Assembly (NCBI GenBank): GCA_019454045.1
Contig: SKCR01037672.1
Span: 1-64,000, forward strand
DNA from: Zanthoxylum bungeanum
Taxonomy: Eukaryota > Streptophyta > Magnoliopsida > Sapindales > Rutaceae
Direction of reading: 5' to 3'
Length of the DNA: 64,000 bases
Positions 45,632 to 58,559 of this stretch are shown here, in pieces. Below the pieces are notes generated by a model. It made no database searches. It saw only the letters and a program-made list of their open reading frames with translations, and was not told the DNA's origin. Each line of letters opens with the position of its first letter. Positions within the stretch are counted from its first letter, which is position 1. The translations under genes were made by a program, and so were the position numbers.

Positions 45632-48600
45632 TGATAAGTGCGGTTTATACCCACTTATTCCTACATTCTTAACTTACTATTTTGTTAGGGTCCATGTCAT
45701 TTAATGTATTTTTTAGTTTCTTTTATGTTTTATTTATAGGAACCATTGTAACATGGATATTGGGGCAATTTGACTTATTTAGGGACCTAATGGACGAATC
45801 GGAAGCACGCAGGAAGGCTAAAAATGCAGAAATGATCAATCCTGAAAAAGTGCTTAGAGCCGCGAAGCCACGCATGGGCATCATAATGCCCATTCAGCAT
45901 CTCACATAGTAAAATCCAGAGAGAACAGCGTCGCAACGCCACTTTCCAGAGTCATGACGTTGCAGCAGACATACATAAACATCAGAAATCAGCATTAACA
46001 TGCATAAGGACACTAAAACTTCCCTATAAATACATAAGCTCGTCCAAAATCCTAAAAATGAGGCTAATAAACAACTCAAGACTAAAAACACATATTTTTA
46101 GAGAGATCCAAGAATGGAGATTGAAGAGCGACAAGAGGAGACGAAAGCGGTGACGTCCGAAGACGAATGGATTCAATTCAGGTATAATCTTCTAGTTTAA
46201 TGATTTCCATTATGTTCATGACATTACTTTCATTGTTTTTATCTTTAGTCATGAACTAACTCTATAATTCTAAAGGATGATGTAGCCAATGCTTGAACCT
46301 ATATATTATTTGCCAAATTGAGTTTTATGAAGTTTTGAATCAGTTCATATATATTCTCTTACGTTTAATGCTTCATCTTGTTGGCCACAAATTAAGATGA
46401 TGAATGTTTAGAGTCTATCGTTCAGGAGAAAGGGATTTTGAATAGGATCTAGAGGATATAACCTACGAGTTTTATAGAGTTCGAGAGAATCTATAATTCC
46501 TTTTAGTCATTAACATAGAATCACAGAAAATAATGAATTGTTAATCACTAGATTTTTATAGGGATATCGAAGTCAGTAATTAATAATCATTTCACTATTG
46601 CTCGGGAGAGGGAGTGGAATACTTTAGGATTCTTGACTTATACACTTCTAAACTGAAAAATAGTTGATTGACATAACAAATACATAAGGGATAGCTAGGT
46701 GAAATCAGACTCTAGAATCTCTCTTATCCTGGTTTCTCCTCATTAAACATTTTAATATTTTATTTATTTATCTTTTAGTCTTAATTTAGATTACTTTAAA
46801 TTACTTTCTAAATAAAGTTAGGATTATTAATTATAGTACTTAGTGTAAGTTGAACACAATCCTTGTGGGTTGGACACTCTAATTATCATTTACTAAAATT
46901 TGACACTTGATCGGTGAAATCACACATGTAACGTAAGCGCACGTATCGCTCAAGTAGTATAAAATGTATCGATCCCACAAAGACTTAATACCGAAGCTAT
47001 TAATTTATGAAGCCAAATATTTACGAGTATCTAATAGATTGGTTGTTTGATTGGATGATGATTTTAAACTAAAACAAGTAAATAAAACTGTGCGAATGTA
47101 GATGAAAGGAAAATTCAATATTATTAAACTATCCAGGGTTGTGAATTCTTCCAATATTTTTTAAATATGAAGTGGTTATCTCATGTTTGTGCAATATTTT
47201 GGTTAATTAACCTGGAACATGAAATTATGCAAAAGCCTCATCTGATGGTCAAATGCAAATACCCAGTGTAACCCAATTAATTATATTCCTATGTTAACCA
47301 AGTTATCTGAATTCATTAAGATTAAGTTCCAATTATAGATATCCCTGCCCGATAGATATATTCCTATCTTGTAAGGAGATCTATTAAGGTTTATCTATCA
47401 TTAAGGAAGATCGTGAGCTATTGAGTCTAAGGCTAAACAAAATCCCTTTTCCAAGTTTATTTTAAGTTTCCAAATCAATCTTATTAATGGCCAGTTAACA
47501 ATAAGCATTAAGCTTAATGCTCAATAAATAAACCTTTATATTACCTAAAACGTAAAATAACCCCTTATAAACCGGTGATATTGGAATTCATCACAACACC
47601 ATATACGATATTTAGTTATAACACATATCTAGGTCTAGTAAAAGTTTAAATAAAGTAAATGACATAAAGTAAAGTTTTAAAATTTAAAAAGTAAATAAAG
47701 CAATAAAGAAAATGTTGGGGGTTAGAGTATCCACTTTTATTACTTCTATTTTAGATATCTCATTTATTATAAAATATAAACTTTGCATGACATTACCAAC
47801 TGACTATATAGGCGGTATCCTGATTAAGTCAGATTTATGATTAATTCCAACCGACCATAAAGGCGGTATCCAATTTAGTCAGGTTAAAATCAATTTAATT
47901 AAGTCCAACCGACCATAAAGGCGATATCCCATTAAGTCAGGTTTTAAATAGTTTATATTTTATAATTAAGGGAGATTAATCTAAATATTAATAATAAAAG
48001 CTTAACCTTTAACCCCAGCAAAGGGGAGTTACCTCCTCATACTGAAAAATAAAGATTGAAATGTAAAGAAAAGAAATAACTGTTGCGTAAAATAAACAAG
48101 TTAAATACAGAAAGATGTAAATAAATAAACAAAATACAATCTTCTTAGTATTCTTAAGGAAATCCCAAGAAGAATGTATGAATTGAAATTCTAATTTCGA
48201 CCTCAATTTATAGGTAAATCCCGGTGCCACGTATCGCGACGCGTCTAACCTTGCGCATCGCGACGTGCCGTTGATTCTTTCCACATGTCCGCGGCTTTGT
48301 GAGATGCTGACACGTGAACACATTTTCCGTCGGCAGCTCAATTATTGGCTCGGCGTCACGTCACCATACTGACGTCAGCAGAGATATGGATTGTCGACAA
48401 CATGGGATGATGACACGTGTCTGGCGCATGTTAGCAAAATTATAGTGATGTTGACACGTGGCAGACGCATATTATCAAGTGCCTATGATAGAAAACTTCT
48501 CTGATTTTGACATGTGTCCGGCGCACGTTAGTTGTCGCGACACAGAAGTGTTGCGCGTCGCGACTCAGAAATGACAATTTTACCATTTTGCTCCATTTTT

Positions 48601-48793
48601 CATTGTTTTGGCTCTGATTTGATTCCAGTGAGTCCTGAAACTTTATTTATCTACAAAATACATAAAACACATCAAAATATTCACAAAACTCAAGAAACTA
48701 TACAAAATATTAAGTAAAAAGGGCAGAAAATAATAATATATTTACCGCTTATCAACACCGTATACTTGCGGTACGATATAAAATATCGCAACA
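45632..48793 (+). mobile_element. G3 3' LTR, interrupted
   Basis: It starts TGATAAGTGCGG, has a TATA box at ccctataaatac (about 46023-46034) and is split at 46907/48755 by a solo LTR. It ends ..caaca at 48793, just before ATGAC. It preserves the empty site of the 19130-19769 insertion. Confidence 0.92.
46908..48754 (-). mobile_element. Solo LTR of the G1/G2 family
   Basis: The LTR is 1847 bp and reversed. Its minus-strand start is TGATAAGCGG and its minus-strand end is 'cacgtgtg..' like sequence at TGATCGGTGAAATCAC (46908). The duplication is ACACT/ACACC (46903-46907, 48755-48759); the undisturbed target 'ttgacaccgtata' is seen in the G3 5' LTR near 20276. It has the inverted 'ggcggtatcc' modules (47812-47940) and a minus-strand TATA at 48207-48216. 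Confidence 0.9.
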
Positions 48794-48934
48794 ATGACTA
48801 TGGGAAAATTTGAAGTGATATAGCATTCTCCAAAAGGCCAAAAACTCGAGGATACTAGATCGGTCTACACCACCATCTTTTATAAAATTTTCGGTCTCAA
48901 ATCACCAACTCAGTGATATCAACCTTGGGACATT

Positions 48935-49219
48935 TGTTGATGGTGGTTTTCACTTTGAGAAATATTCAAATACCGAGGAGGGGTGGAATGTGTATTATAC
49001 TTAGCCAAAAATAGATGATAAAATGCCAATGGCCCAGAATAACATAAGGTGTTTGAGGAGAAGTTACTTTCCATTGAGCCACGTAAACTTTGTGATTTAT
49101 CTATCTACTTGCTCAGCTTACTTTGGTTCCCAAATAACCTAACAAATTCACTATTGAGAGATGTTTATTCGAGGGGTGAATTTCCTAGTTTTCTCCTTAA
49201 ATAAAAAAGCAGATGTTCA
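48935..49219 (+). mobile_element. G4 3' LTR, internally deleted
   Basis: It starts TGTTGATGGTGG, as does the second copy at 62587, and shares 'gagccacgtaaactttgtga' with the G4 5' LTR before ending ..gttca. At 285 bp it is much shorter than the 5' LTR, so the middle, including the TATA region, has been deleted. Confidence 0.65.
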
Positions 49220-51138
49220 TAATTACAATTAAATATCTATTAAGAGTTTGAATATATGAAAAGATACGATAGTTCAAGTTTAGAAATTCATACAATATAT
49301 GTGTGTGTGTGTGTGTGTGTCTCTGCGTATGTGTGTCTCTGTGTGTGTGTGGTGCTTGGAGAATAATTATATAGTAGTACTGGACACTGGGTTATTATAA
49401 ACTATTATTAAAGTAATTATTCATAGTCGTTGGTTTTGGAATGCGGTCGAATTCATATAACCTAGAATTTTAGCACATGTCGTATATTGGAATTAAAGTT
49501 CCAATGGTTTAACCTAATGTACCACGAGCAAAGAAAGCTTGTATAGATATGTGGGTATTCGTTGGAGCGAATACTGAATGACTCACAGGTGATTCCTAAT
49601 AGTTGGAAGTACACACAACTGTCAATAGGAATCTCCTCGAGTGGAGTAGCATATATGATCCTGTGACTATAGGATAACATTGATTTTGTCTGTGATCCTC
49701 CAGACTTTAAAGCCATATATGCCAAAGACCTTTCATGGTCTGAACGTTAGATGTTCATTGTGTATAGACCAATATAATTGTTAATCAAGTGCATATAAAG
49801 ATAGGATCTGTCGACCCGTATGTGCACCTTAAGGGGTTTAGGTATCCATATGAGTAAGTCACGATTCTTAACATTTTGGCTAAAGTAGATCACCTAAGGT
49901 GGATCGCATATATCATAAATAGTGTTCTGATTAGTTGTAAAGAATCGTGGACATGTCGAAAATATGATATGTGGGCCTCGAAAATTTGACGGTGTAATCT
50001 ATGTTTCCTAAGCACAACTCGGATATCCTACTACGTAGGGATTGTTAAACATAGTGATGATCTCGACTTGTATAGTTCAGAAAAGTCATTCGTGTTCTTT
50101 ACGAATTCGGAGGTGGCCGAATTGCGTACATATAAGCTAGATTTATATGACGAATGTGTCTGAACTTAGGTCCCATAATATGAAGTGTACTCATTGAGCA
50201 CTTGAGTAGCCGATAATTTTTTATATTAAATAATATTTGATATTATAATTATCAATTAAAATAATTAAGTATTATTGGGTAACATTAATTATTTACTTTG
50301 ACCCATTGGATTAATCCAAAATCACACAATGGCTTTGTTGTAATTTCATAAATATCTCTACCATTGGAGGATATTTTGGTAATATTAAATATATATATTA
50401 GTATGTGTATTTGGCTTGATTTATTTAGATTAAATCAAAGTAGTAGACATTTAACTAATCCATTAATTAAACTTTTTCCTAATTTAATTGGATTAAATCA
50501 AAGTGGTAGACAAAGGTGATTAGTCACACCTAATTATATATATTTGGACAAATTGGATTAAACCCTCCTAAAAGTTGATTAGAACTTGTATTAAATAAAA
50601 ATTGCATAAGTTTTGGTATAAAAGGAAGGCTTGAGCAAGTTTTTAATTAAGCAGAAGCTTAAGAAAGTTAAGCTTGTGAATGCTAAAACAAACAAGAATT
50701 AGAAATATTAGTGTAAGTAAAAGAGGTATTTAGAGAAGCTTTGAAATTTCTCTAAAACATTTAAAATAAGAAGAAATCAAGATTGGATCTTGGAATAAAG
50801 CTTACTAGCATTGGAATTAAGATTGGACCTTGGAGTCAAGCTTGCTAACTTTGGAAGTTCTCTATAACATTTCAACAAGGCGAAGAAGATTGGATCTTGG
50901 AATCAAGCTTACTGGGTGAGTTTGATCTTCTCTAAAGCTATGTTTTCATTAGTGAGTTATTATTAGTGAAACATATAGTGATGTATTATGTATTAGATAT
51001 ATAATAACATAGATTGACGTTGAAATTTGGCTAATGAATTGTGTATGAAAGTTTTGGAAGCATAAACACAATATGCTTCTGATTAGGTCAAAATATTTAT
51101 GTTAGACATAAACATAAGATTAGAGTTTGGAACTCTAG
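49220..51138. other. AT-rich stretch with microsatellite and LTR-like promoter
   Basis: A (gt)n microsatellite lies at 49303-49352. From about 49440 the sequence has the texture of a copia-like LTR. It contains a TATA box (ggtataaaaggaagg, 50611-50625) followed by 'aagaaagttaagcttgtgaa' and 'gattgga.cttgga..caagc' repeats (50780-50910). I found no matching partner LTR and no coding domain, so the class is unproven. Confidence 0.4.
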
Positions 51139-53042
51139 ATAATAGCTTGGAGCTGAAGAGTTTCATTGATAGATACCACAACTTGGTATTAGAGGTCGGG
51201 GCATACGAGTCTCCAGAGGCATTAGAGAGCTTTAAATGAGCTTTGAAGGTTGGGAGGTTATGGTCCCACCTAAGGTTCTAGGAAATACGTAACTATATCA
51301 CGGCCCTGAAGCAGACAATAGAGTTTTTGTTATTGGAAGAAGAATATAAGATAACCCAAAGGGTAGCTGTCCGAGTGAAGAAAGAGTCGAGACAAGAAAA
51401 TCGACGTGATATTGGCAATGATCGAAGAGTACAGGCCCACAAAGAGTGTTTAGGCCAATAACACAAGGTAACCCAACACCTGAGAGCAGGCCCCCGATCA
51501 AGGTCATGCATATTACTGGGGGCATCGCTTATGCCACCCTCAACAGACCTTTGGCGTAGATAGCTCGGGAGATACATGATAAGGGCCTTAGCTCAACCCT
51601 AGAGATTCCTAGTAGGGAGAAAGGATAATCATGCCTATTTTGCAATCATAATATAAGGGGACATGCCACTGAGAGATGCAAGGATTTTTAGGAGCATGTT
51701 GAAGATCTAGTAAGGAGTGGCTACCTCAATGAGTGCATTGATCATGAAGCCATGAGAATCAGGCAACGAATGGAGCAAATGCCTATATTTTTACAATAGC
51801 CGAGTGAAGAACGTTAACCGAGGATTCAAACCGAACAAGAAAGAATTAATGATGGATTAATGCCCCCGAGGTAATGACTATGGAGAGGGTCCCAAGTATA
51901 TAGAAAACAAGGCCGGTGTCGATAATATTAACCGAGGAGGACGCTCATGGTGTGAGTTACCTACACGATGATACATTTATAATCAATGCCAACATTGGCG
52001 GATTGAAGGTGGACAAAATACTGATGGACCCTGGGAGTGTTATAGATATCATATCTAAGGAAACCTTGAATAGCTTGGGCGTGGAGTTCACCACTTTACT
52101 TCATGATGCAACCCCGCTGCATGGGTTTAGTGGTGCAACGGTTGTAATATTGGGTCAGGTATAGCTTACAATGACCATTGGAATAACCCTCATACTATGA
52201 TAATAATGATGCATTTTACCGTAGTAAATTGTTTGAGCAGCTATCCAGTGATTTTGGGAGGGCCCTTTATGTTGAAGTCGAAGGAAATAATATCGAGCTA
52301 CTATTTGAAGCTGAAATTTCCGACCAGAGGGGTCAGGGTAGTGTGTGGGAGCCAAAAGATGGCCATGAGATGTTTTGCAACTGTATCAAAATAAACATTA
52401 TATATTGAAGACTTCGTAGGGCAGAAGAGGAAAGAAATAGAAGATGGTACGGTAGAGGTAGAGTCAGCTAAACCCCGACCCGATGACCCCCCTCGGTATG
52501 GAGGAGCAAGAGAGAAGTTGGTGCCAGCAGAGCCTTTTGCCTCAGGGAAGACAATCAAGGTCGAGGGCGGGTTGGAACCAAATCTGAAGAATAAGCTGAT
52601 GGACTTCTTAAAAAAAATATCACACATTTTCACGTGATGAGGCCTAAGATATATCAGGTTCATAATCCAATGAAGCAGAAGAGTAGGACTTTCAACCAGG
52701 AACGGTATGAGGTTATCCATGCAAAAGTGGACAAGTTTATGAATTCTAGTTTTATCAGGGAAGTTAAGTACTCGGAGTGGGTATCAAATGTGGTCTTGGT
52801 GAAGAATGACAATGGCAAATGGAGGATGTGTGCAGACTTCTCCAACTTGAATAAGACCTGCCCAAAGAATAGTTTTCCACTCATGAAGGTAGACCAACTG
52901 ATGGATTCGCCAACTTGCCACATGTTGCTGATTTTTATAGATGACTTCTCAGGATACAACCAGATCAAAATTCATCCTGATGATGAAAAGAAGACAACAT
53001 TTGTTATAAATTATGGGCTATATTATTTTAAGATGATGCCTT
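51139..53042 (+). pseudogene. G4b: gag end, protease and RT start of a Tat-like element
   Basis: It begins inside gag (SLELKSFIDRYHNLVLEVGA, as in G4), then a knuckle remnant (CNHNIRGHATERCKDF, about 51640-51690). The protease is IGGLKVDKILMDPGSVIDII (51985-52045), where the active site reads DPGS. The RT start is open from 52634: VLVKNDNGKWRMCADFSNLN, KTCPKNSFPLMKVDQLMDSP, LIFIDDFSGYNQIKIHPDDE. RT is cut by a copia solo LTR and resumes at 54992. The YxDD motif is missing because the piece ends at 55083. Confidence 0.85.
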
Positions 53043-54991
53043 TGTTGGTTTCTAAAGTTGTCCCAAGATCAATTTAAGCAATGAAAAACATGTGAATACA
53101 ATAAAGAAGTATGTCGGAATCATACTTACAATGAACGGATTATGGAAGTGTTGATAACAAAAATTTTCTCATTGTAGAAGCCCTCCAAGATTTCGGCCAA
53201 GGTCCCAATATGTTGAAGATGAACAAGCTCCAAGCTTTGAGAGGATTACAAGCTCTTAGATTGATTTCCCTATCACCTTTAAATGATTCTTGTGTGTGCT
53301 AGCACTCTTGAATATTTTCAACAAACCTTCTAAAGTTCTTTGGAGAGTCACGGCAATGAAGAAATTTTTGGAAGAAAAAAATGCCCAATGCCGTGAGCTA
53401 AAGAGAGAGGAAGGAGATGAAGTTTTGTGAAATGTTTACTTGTGTGTTTTGATTTCAAAAAACAAAACATATACCAAATCCTAATATTTGGTAAAAGTCT
53501 TTCAAACCATCAAATTGAGTGTAGGAAAAGCAACCATCATTCCATCACCTAAAACCATCACCAAAAGGTAAAAGGTTGACAAGTGATGTGACATGATGTG
53601 ACTTGTGGGCCATACTTGATTCAAAATGCGAGTGGGCCCGCAAACACTCCCGGGCTCGGGTTCGCTAATTCCGAATTAACGAACTTTTCCGTTGCGACGT
53701 AATTAAATCAAATTTAATTAAATAATTATGCCAAACAAAATTACTATTCACGTCGCTAGTGAATTAATTCTAAATTAACTCGTTTGCCCGAATTAAAATC
53801 TAATTTTAATTCCGCGTCGAAATCTAATTTCGTTTAATATATCGAATATATTATTTTATCGATTAATTCCAAATTAATCGTTCTCTCTCTTCAAATAGTA
53901 TTTTATCCTAGATAAAATCTCTCCGTAATTAATCTCAGATTAATTATGCTTGAATCATACGTCATCGGTGAATCTTCGAGAAGTGACCCAAGAGATCTCT
54001 GGATATGTTGGCAGTAAATTCGGTCATCCGACTATCCGAACACGTACGTACCTCGTACTACATTTTTACCGATTTACGAGACATGGTTGGCTTCTAGCAA
54101 AGCACCGTGCCTACCCAATTCACCAGAAATATTCTTAATGAAATATATAATCTATATCTGGCATAGTATACGTAGTATTGCGTATTACGATCCAGTATCA
54201 GATGTCACATGCAAGGCCTGGGGCTGGAATAGTGTCTGCCCTGTACGAAGCATATATCGGATTACAAGCAACTAGTCTCTTTAAATCGGATAATCATGAC
54301 CTTGTCATATTATCCCGATGGTTGCAACCATTTAGAGTACCAGTTCTGTATCCCTGCGTGATCATCATCTCCATATGACTGAAATGATACTTCCTTCTTG
54401 ACATCACACCCAATATACTACAATTCTCAATAAACCCAGAAGAGGTGTACACAGAATCTGTTAAAGTCTCGGACGACCAAAACCAAAGCGTATTGACTGT
54501 CGCAAGTACTAGCGATGTAAGTCTCAGGTTAAGACCAAATACACCTACCCTGATGCGGATTCCCATAGACACATAGTTATACTACAAATGGGATTCCTCG
54601 GGGTCTATCCAGAGCGAAGCTGTTTCCGTACCATCGGTAAACACAACCTCCTATCACACTTGAATAAGTATCCAATACTTAAATATATTAGAACTATGCC
54701 GTTACGCTTCCATAACACGCACAAGTGCAATACTAGTCTATTCTGCATTATCGATGTACAGTCTCGATAATACTACGACTATGGATATTTAATGATTAAA
54801 CCTTTATGGATTGATACCGTCTCATATCTTATAATCCGGAACTAATCATAGGGACTTTTATCATTTATATATATTTAAGTAATCAAATTACAAAATGATA
54901 AAATGCAATTTCTATTGCTACATAATTAATTTGTACAAAAACCACAATATCTTTTACAAATAGTGACGCTATGGGTCATAATTGTCTAACA
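53043..54991 (-). mobile_element. Copia solo LTR inside the G4b RT
   Basis: The LTR is 1949 bp with TGTTGGTTTC..TCTAACA ends and a perfect GCCTT duplication (53038-53042 and 54992-54996). The RT frame reads KMMP before it and FRLKNGGATYK after it, which together form the normal KMMPFGLKNA-type motif. It is of the same family as the C1 LTR. Confidence 0.95.
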
Positions 54992-55083
54992 GCCTTTCGG
55001 ATTGAAAAATGGTGGAGCAACGTATAAAATATTGGTGAACCGGGTCTTCAAGCCCCTCATCGGTAAGATAAATAAAGTCGATT
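54992..55083 (+). pseudogene. G4b RT continuation
   Basis: The segment reads AFRLKNGGATYKILVNRVFK, PLIGKINKV, directly continuing the RT after the solo LTR. It is then cut off by an LTR fragment at 55084. Confidence 0.85.
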
Positions 55084-55335
55084 GATGAGTGGTAAATGTA
55101 TCACCATTTCCCACTCATTTGACCTAATATTTTCTATAGAATCTTGAGTTTTGTGAATATTTTGATGTGTTTTGTGTTATTTTGTAGATAAATAAAGTTT
55201 CAGGATACTTTGGAGGTAACTCGAGGCTAAAACAGTGAAAAATGGACAAAAGGGCAAAATGGTCATTTTGCTTGTCGTGACACGCTCCACGTGTTGCGAT
55301 CGCTAACGTGCACCAGGAGCTGCTAAAATACGCCG
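55084..55335 (+). mobile_element. Fragment of a G1/G2-family LTR start
   Basis: It starts TGATGAGTGGTAAATGTATC, like the G2 LTRs, and then follows the variant found in the reversed solo LTR 46908-48754 ('acgtgcacc', 'aaaagggcaaaatgg'). It stops near 55335. About 40 bases of unassigned DNA separate it from the G5 primer site. Confidence 0.75.
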
Positions 55336-55404
55336 AGAGAGAAATCTCGATTATGGGCCGATGGAGAAATCCGGTATTTATAATTTGGCACCCATCGTGG
55401 GACG

Positions 55405-56820
55405 AACAAATACCAGACCACGTGGTTACACAGTTGGACATTCTACAAGAACAGTTGTGAGCATTGGAAGTGGAGAATAATGCCATGTAAAACACCATTA
55501 CAAACTTCCAAAATCAGTTGAAACAGATTGCCTCAACCTCTCAGCAGGGCGAAAACCAGGATCTCCCCAACGACCCCTCCATTCGAACTAACATCTAGGG
55601 GGCGTTCAACGATGTGGCTGGCGATGATCTACCACTAGTCAACCACCCTCAAATCCACCAGATAGGTCCCCATATCTCTCAAGCTGATCCATCACAATGA
55701 GCCGCCTCCGCCATGTGTAAAGAGATACATGAATTCAAAGATACAATTCTTTCCAGCCTAATTGGGGTGACACTACCAATGAAAAAATCCAGGCCGGGAA
55801 AATCTCGGACACTCATTTCCTAGAAACTATTACTTCTGTTGAACTCCCACGAAAGTTTAGTCCCTCAAACATGAAATTATATGACAGATCTACAGACCCA
55901 GAAGACTATGTTATCCATTACAAGTATAAGATGATGTCAACGGCTCTGGCTCCACCCTAGTGGGAAGCTAGAATGTGTAGAATGTTTGAAGAGACATTAT
56001 TAGGCCCAACCCTTGATTCATTAACCTTCCATAACGATCCGTTAGGTCATATCAAGAACTAGCAGACAAGTTCGTGGAGCACTTTGCAAGCTATTGTATA
56101 CCCGAAAAAACCACAAACGACCTCAACCCAATCCAACAACAAAAATGATATTCTCTACGAAGCTAAGTGGCTCGTTTCAACAAGGAAAGAATATCCATTC
56201 TAGATCTCCACAAGTCGACAGCTGTAGAAGCCTTCAGGAACAGTCTGCTCGCAGATAGTGGGACTCATAAAAAACTAATGAAATTCTGATCTTACACTAT
56301 GTATCAGGCTATTGCCCAAGCTCAAGTTGAGATTAGATAGGAGTGAGATAAGAGGAATGAGATGAGAGAAGGTTCCTCTAGCCATCACAATAAGAGAACC
56401 CCAAATCTTCTCAAGCGACCTAAAGAATTCATTGGCAACGCTCCACAATAAATAGAGAGAATGGCTCATCAAAGAAGGGAGCACCACTATTTTAACCGAG
56501 ATTTTGATCGTCGATCATTGCCTTACAAGGTCCATGACATGATGCCACCAAATAGACCAAGAATCCCAGACTACTACTTTACTGTTTCCTCATGCGAACT
56601 TGTCTTAGTCCTCATAAAGATGGGAAAGGAAGTGAAATGGCTCCCACGCTTTAGAGACAGATCTACAAGGAAGGACAAACGCAAATGGTGCGAGTTCCAT
56701 ATGGATTATGGCCATACGACAACCAATTGTGTTGCCTTGAGGTTAGAAGTTATGGAGCTACTGAATAAATGGTATATGAAAGACCTGCACACGGAGAAAG
56801 ACAATGCTACAATGGACTGA
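55405..56820 (+). pseudogene. gag: G5 gag, decayed, with CX2HX4HX4C knuckle
   Basis: Recognisable pieces are FLETITSVELPRKFSPSNMK, LYDRSTDPEDYVIHYKYKMM, and MCRMFEETLLGPTLDSL (about 55820-56030). Then, in an open frame from 56461 to 56820, come KRKWCEFHMDYGHTTTNCVA and LRLEVMELLNKWYMKDL. The knuckle form is the one used by Tat elements. Frameshifts and stops are numerous. Confidence 0.82.
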
Positions 56821-57079
56821 ATAGACAAAAGAAGTGGGCATGAAGACAACCCCTCACCACCTCCGGTTAATAATACAATGAATTTTATCTCATGTGGATC
56901 TAAAATCAGTGGTATTTCTTACTCAGCTGCCAAACGACATGCAAGAGAAGCTACATTCAGGACTCATCAGTCTACAATATAGATTGAATGAATGTTTACC
57001 AATCTAACCATTGATTTCACAGACGATAACAGCTCAAGTCGGATGACCCCCATCACAACGCCCTAATGATCTCATTACA

Positions 57080-58440
57080 GGTTGCTAAGTTCATGATCAA
57101 GTGAGTGTTGGTTGACACCAGATCCCCAGCCAACATCATATTTACCAGTGCCCTAATAGACATGGGCGCATAATTGGACAAAATCGATCGACGGTCGGTG
57201 CTGGTTGGTTTAGTGGGGAACAAAAGTTTACCTTGGGAGAAATATCACTTCCAATATACACTGGATGATTCCACAAGCTCACAGTATTTCTGGTCCTGGA
57301 CAGTCCCTTAGCCTATAACTCGATCGTCGGCTAATCGTAGATTCATGATATGAGGACAGTCTCATCCATATATCACCAAGTGCTGAAGTTCCCCACTAAA
57401 TGGGGGGTAAAAGAGATCAGATGAGACCAACTTACTTCAAGAAGTTGCTATCAAAAGACCTTTAAGGCCAAATCTAACTCAGCATAGCAACTACAGAAAG
57501 GATCCCGTAGGGCCGAGCCATATCCGCCCAATATCAAAGAACTTGACGAGGTCCAAATTCACCCCCAGCTTGCAGACCATAAAGCTCAAATTAGGACTTA
57601 CCTTGAACCCAAGCTGCATGCAGATTTAATAAACTTCCTCATGGAGTGACACGACTGCTTCACATGGTCGCATGAAGATATGACCGGGATAGATCCGGAG
57701 ATGATAACTCACAAACTCCATGTGGACCCAGACTACCCCCGATAAGACAGAAGAGGAGAAAATTCACTCCAGAGAGGAACCAGATCATCGACGAGGAGGT
57801 TCAGAAGCTTCTACAAAATAGAACCATTAAAGAAGTCAAGTATCCCAAAAGGCTTTCCAATGTTGTGGTTGTCTGAAATAAGAACGAGAAATGGCGAGTC
57901 TATATCGACTTCACAGATTTGAATAAGGCTTGCCCAAAAGACTCATATCTTTTGCCTCATATCAATTCAATGGTCGATGCTACAGTAAGGCACGAGTTAA
58001 TGAGCTTCATAGATGCCAACTCAGGCTACAATCAAATCCTCATGCACCCAAGCGACCAGGAAAATACGACCTTCGTTACCAACAGAGGAATCTATTGCTA
58101 CAAGGTGATGCCATTCAGACTCAAGAATACAGAAGTCGCATACCAACGCCTCATCAATAAGATTTTTTTCCCAATAGATTGGGAAAACCATGGAAGTGTA
58201 TATAGACGACATGTTGGTTAAGTCATTAAAAGCCGAGCAACATCTAGAGCACTTGGAAAAGACATTCGACATAATGAGGAAGTATGACATGAATTTGAAC
58301 CCCACTAAGTGTGTATTTGGTATCGCTTCAGGAAAATTCATAGGGTATATAGTTACTCGACGAGGGATCGAAGCCAACCACGATCAGATTAAATCCATGA
58401 TTGATATCCCTTCTCCCACAAGCCCAAAAGACGTCATGTG
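57080..58440 (+). pseudogene. G5 protease and reverse transcriptase
   Basis: Protease traces include VLVDTRSPANIIFTSAL (about 57107-57155, DTG changed to DTR). The RT is clearer: RKFTPERNQIIDEEVQKLLQ, DLNKACPKDSYLLPHINSMV (57919 on), MSFIDANSGYNQILMHPSDQ. A shift near 58180 is followed by MEVYIDDMLVKSLKAEQHLE with the catalytic YIDD, then GKFIGYIVTRRGIEANHDQI. One frameshift splits the RT between the two halves. Confidence 0.88.
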
Positions 58441-58559
58441 ACCTGCAGGGAGAGTGGCAGCTCTGAATAGGTTCATCTCAAAGTCTACAAATAATTTTTT
58501 TTGTTTTTTGTTGCCTTAAGAAAGTAAAAAACTTTGAAATGACCCCAGCATACTAAGGT

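Larger units (their letters stand above)
18346..48793 (+). mobile_element. G3: Athila-like gypsy element with nested insertions
   Basis: The 5' LTR (18346-20315) and 3' LTR (45632-48793, itself interrupted) start with TGATAAGTGCGG. They are flanked by the perfect 5-bp duplication ATGAC at 18341-18345 and 48794-48798. The internal region has a decayed primer site, gag and protease. It then goes straight to the post-integrase block, so RT, RNase H and integrase are lost. C1 is inserted at 23008-44174. The 3' internal part resumes at 44175 and ends in 'aagttggggggtgt' before the 3' LTR. Confidence 0.92.
14434..49219 (+). mobile_element. G4: Tat-like gypsy element, outermost of the nest
   Basis: The left part has an LTR end (to 15254), a primer-binding-like site, gag and an antisense ORF (to 18340). 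The right part (48794-49219) has the polypurine-side sequence and the 3' LTR. Both LTR pieces share 'ccacgtaaact.tgtgatttatct' and end in gtca/ttca. The two halves were split by insertion of G3 at the ATGAC duplicated site (18341-18345 and 48794-48798). A second copy of the 3' region at 61791-62931 is uninterrupted and confirms that 18340 and 48794 were contiguous. No RT or integrase is seen between gag and the antisense ORF. Confidence 0.8.

Noticed and set aside
45682..45909. 75-codon frame with a hydrophobic start in the G3 3' LTR
   Set aside because: The equivalent region of the 5' LTR (about 18396-18625) is full of stops, so it is not conserved as protein.
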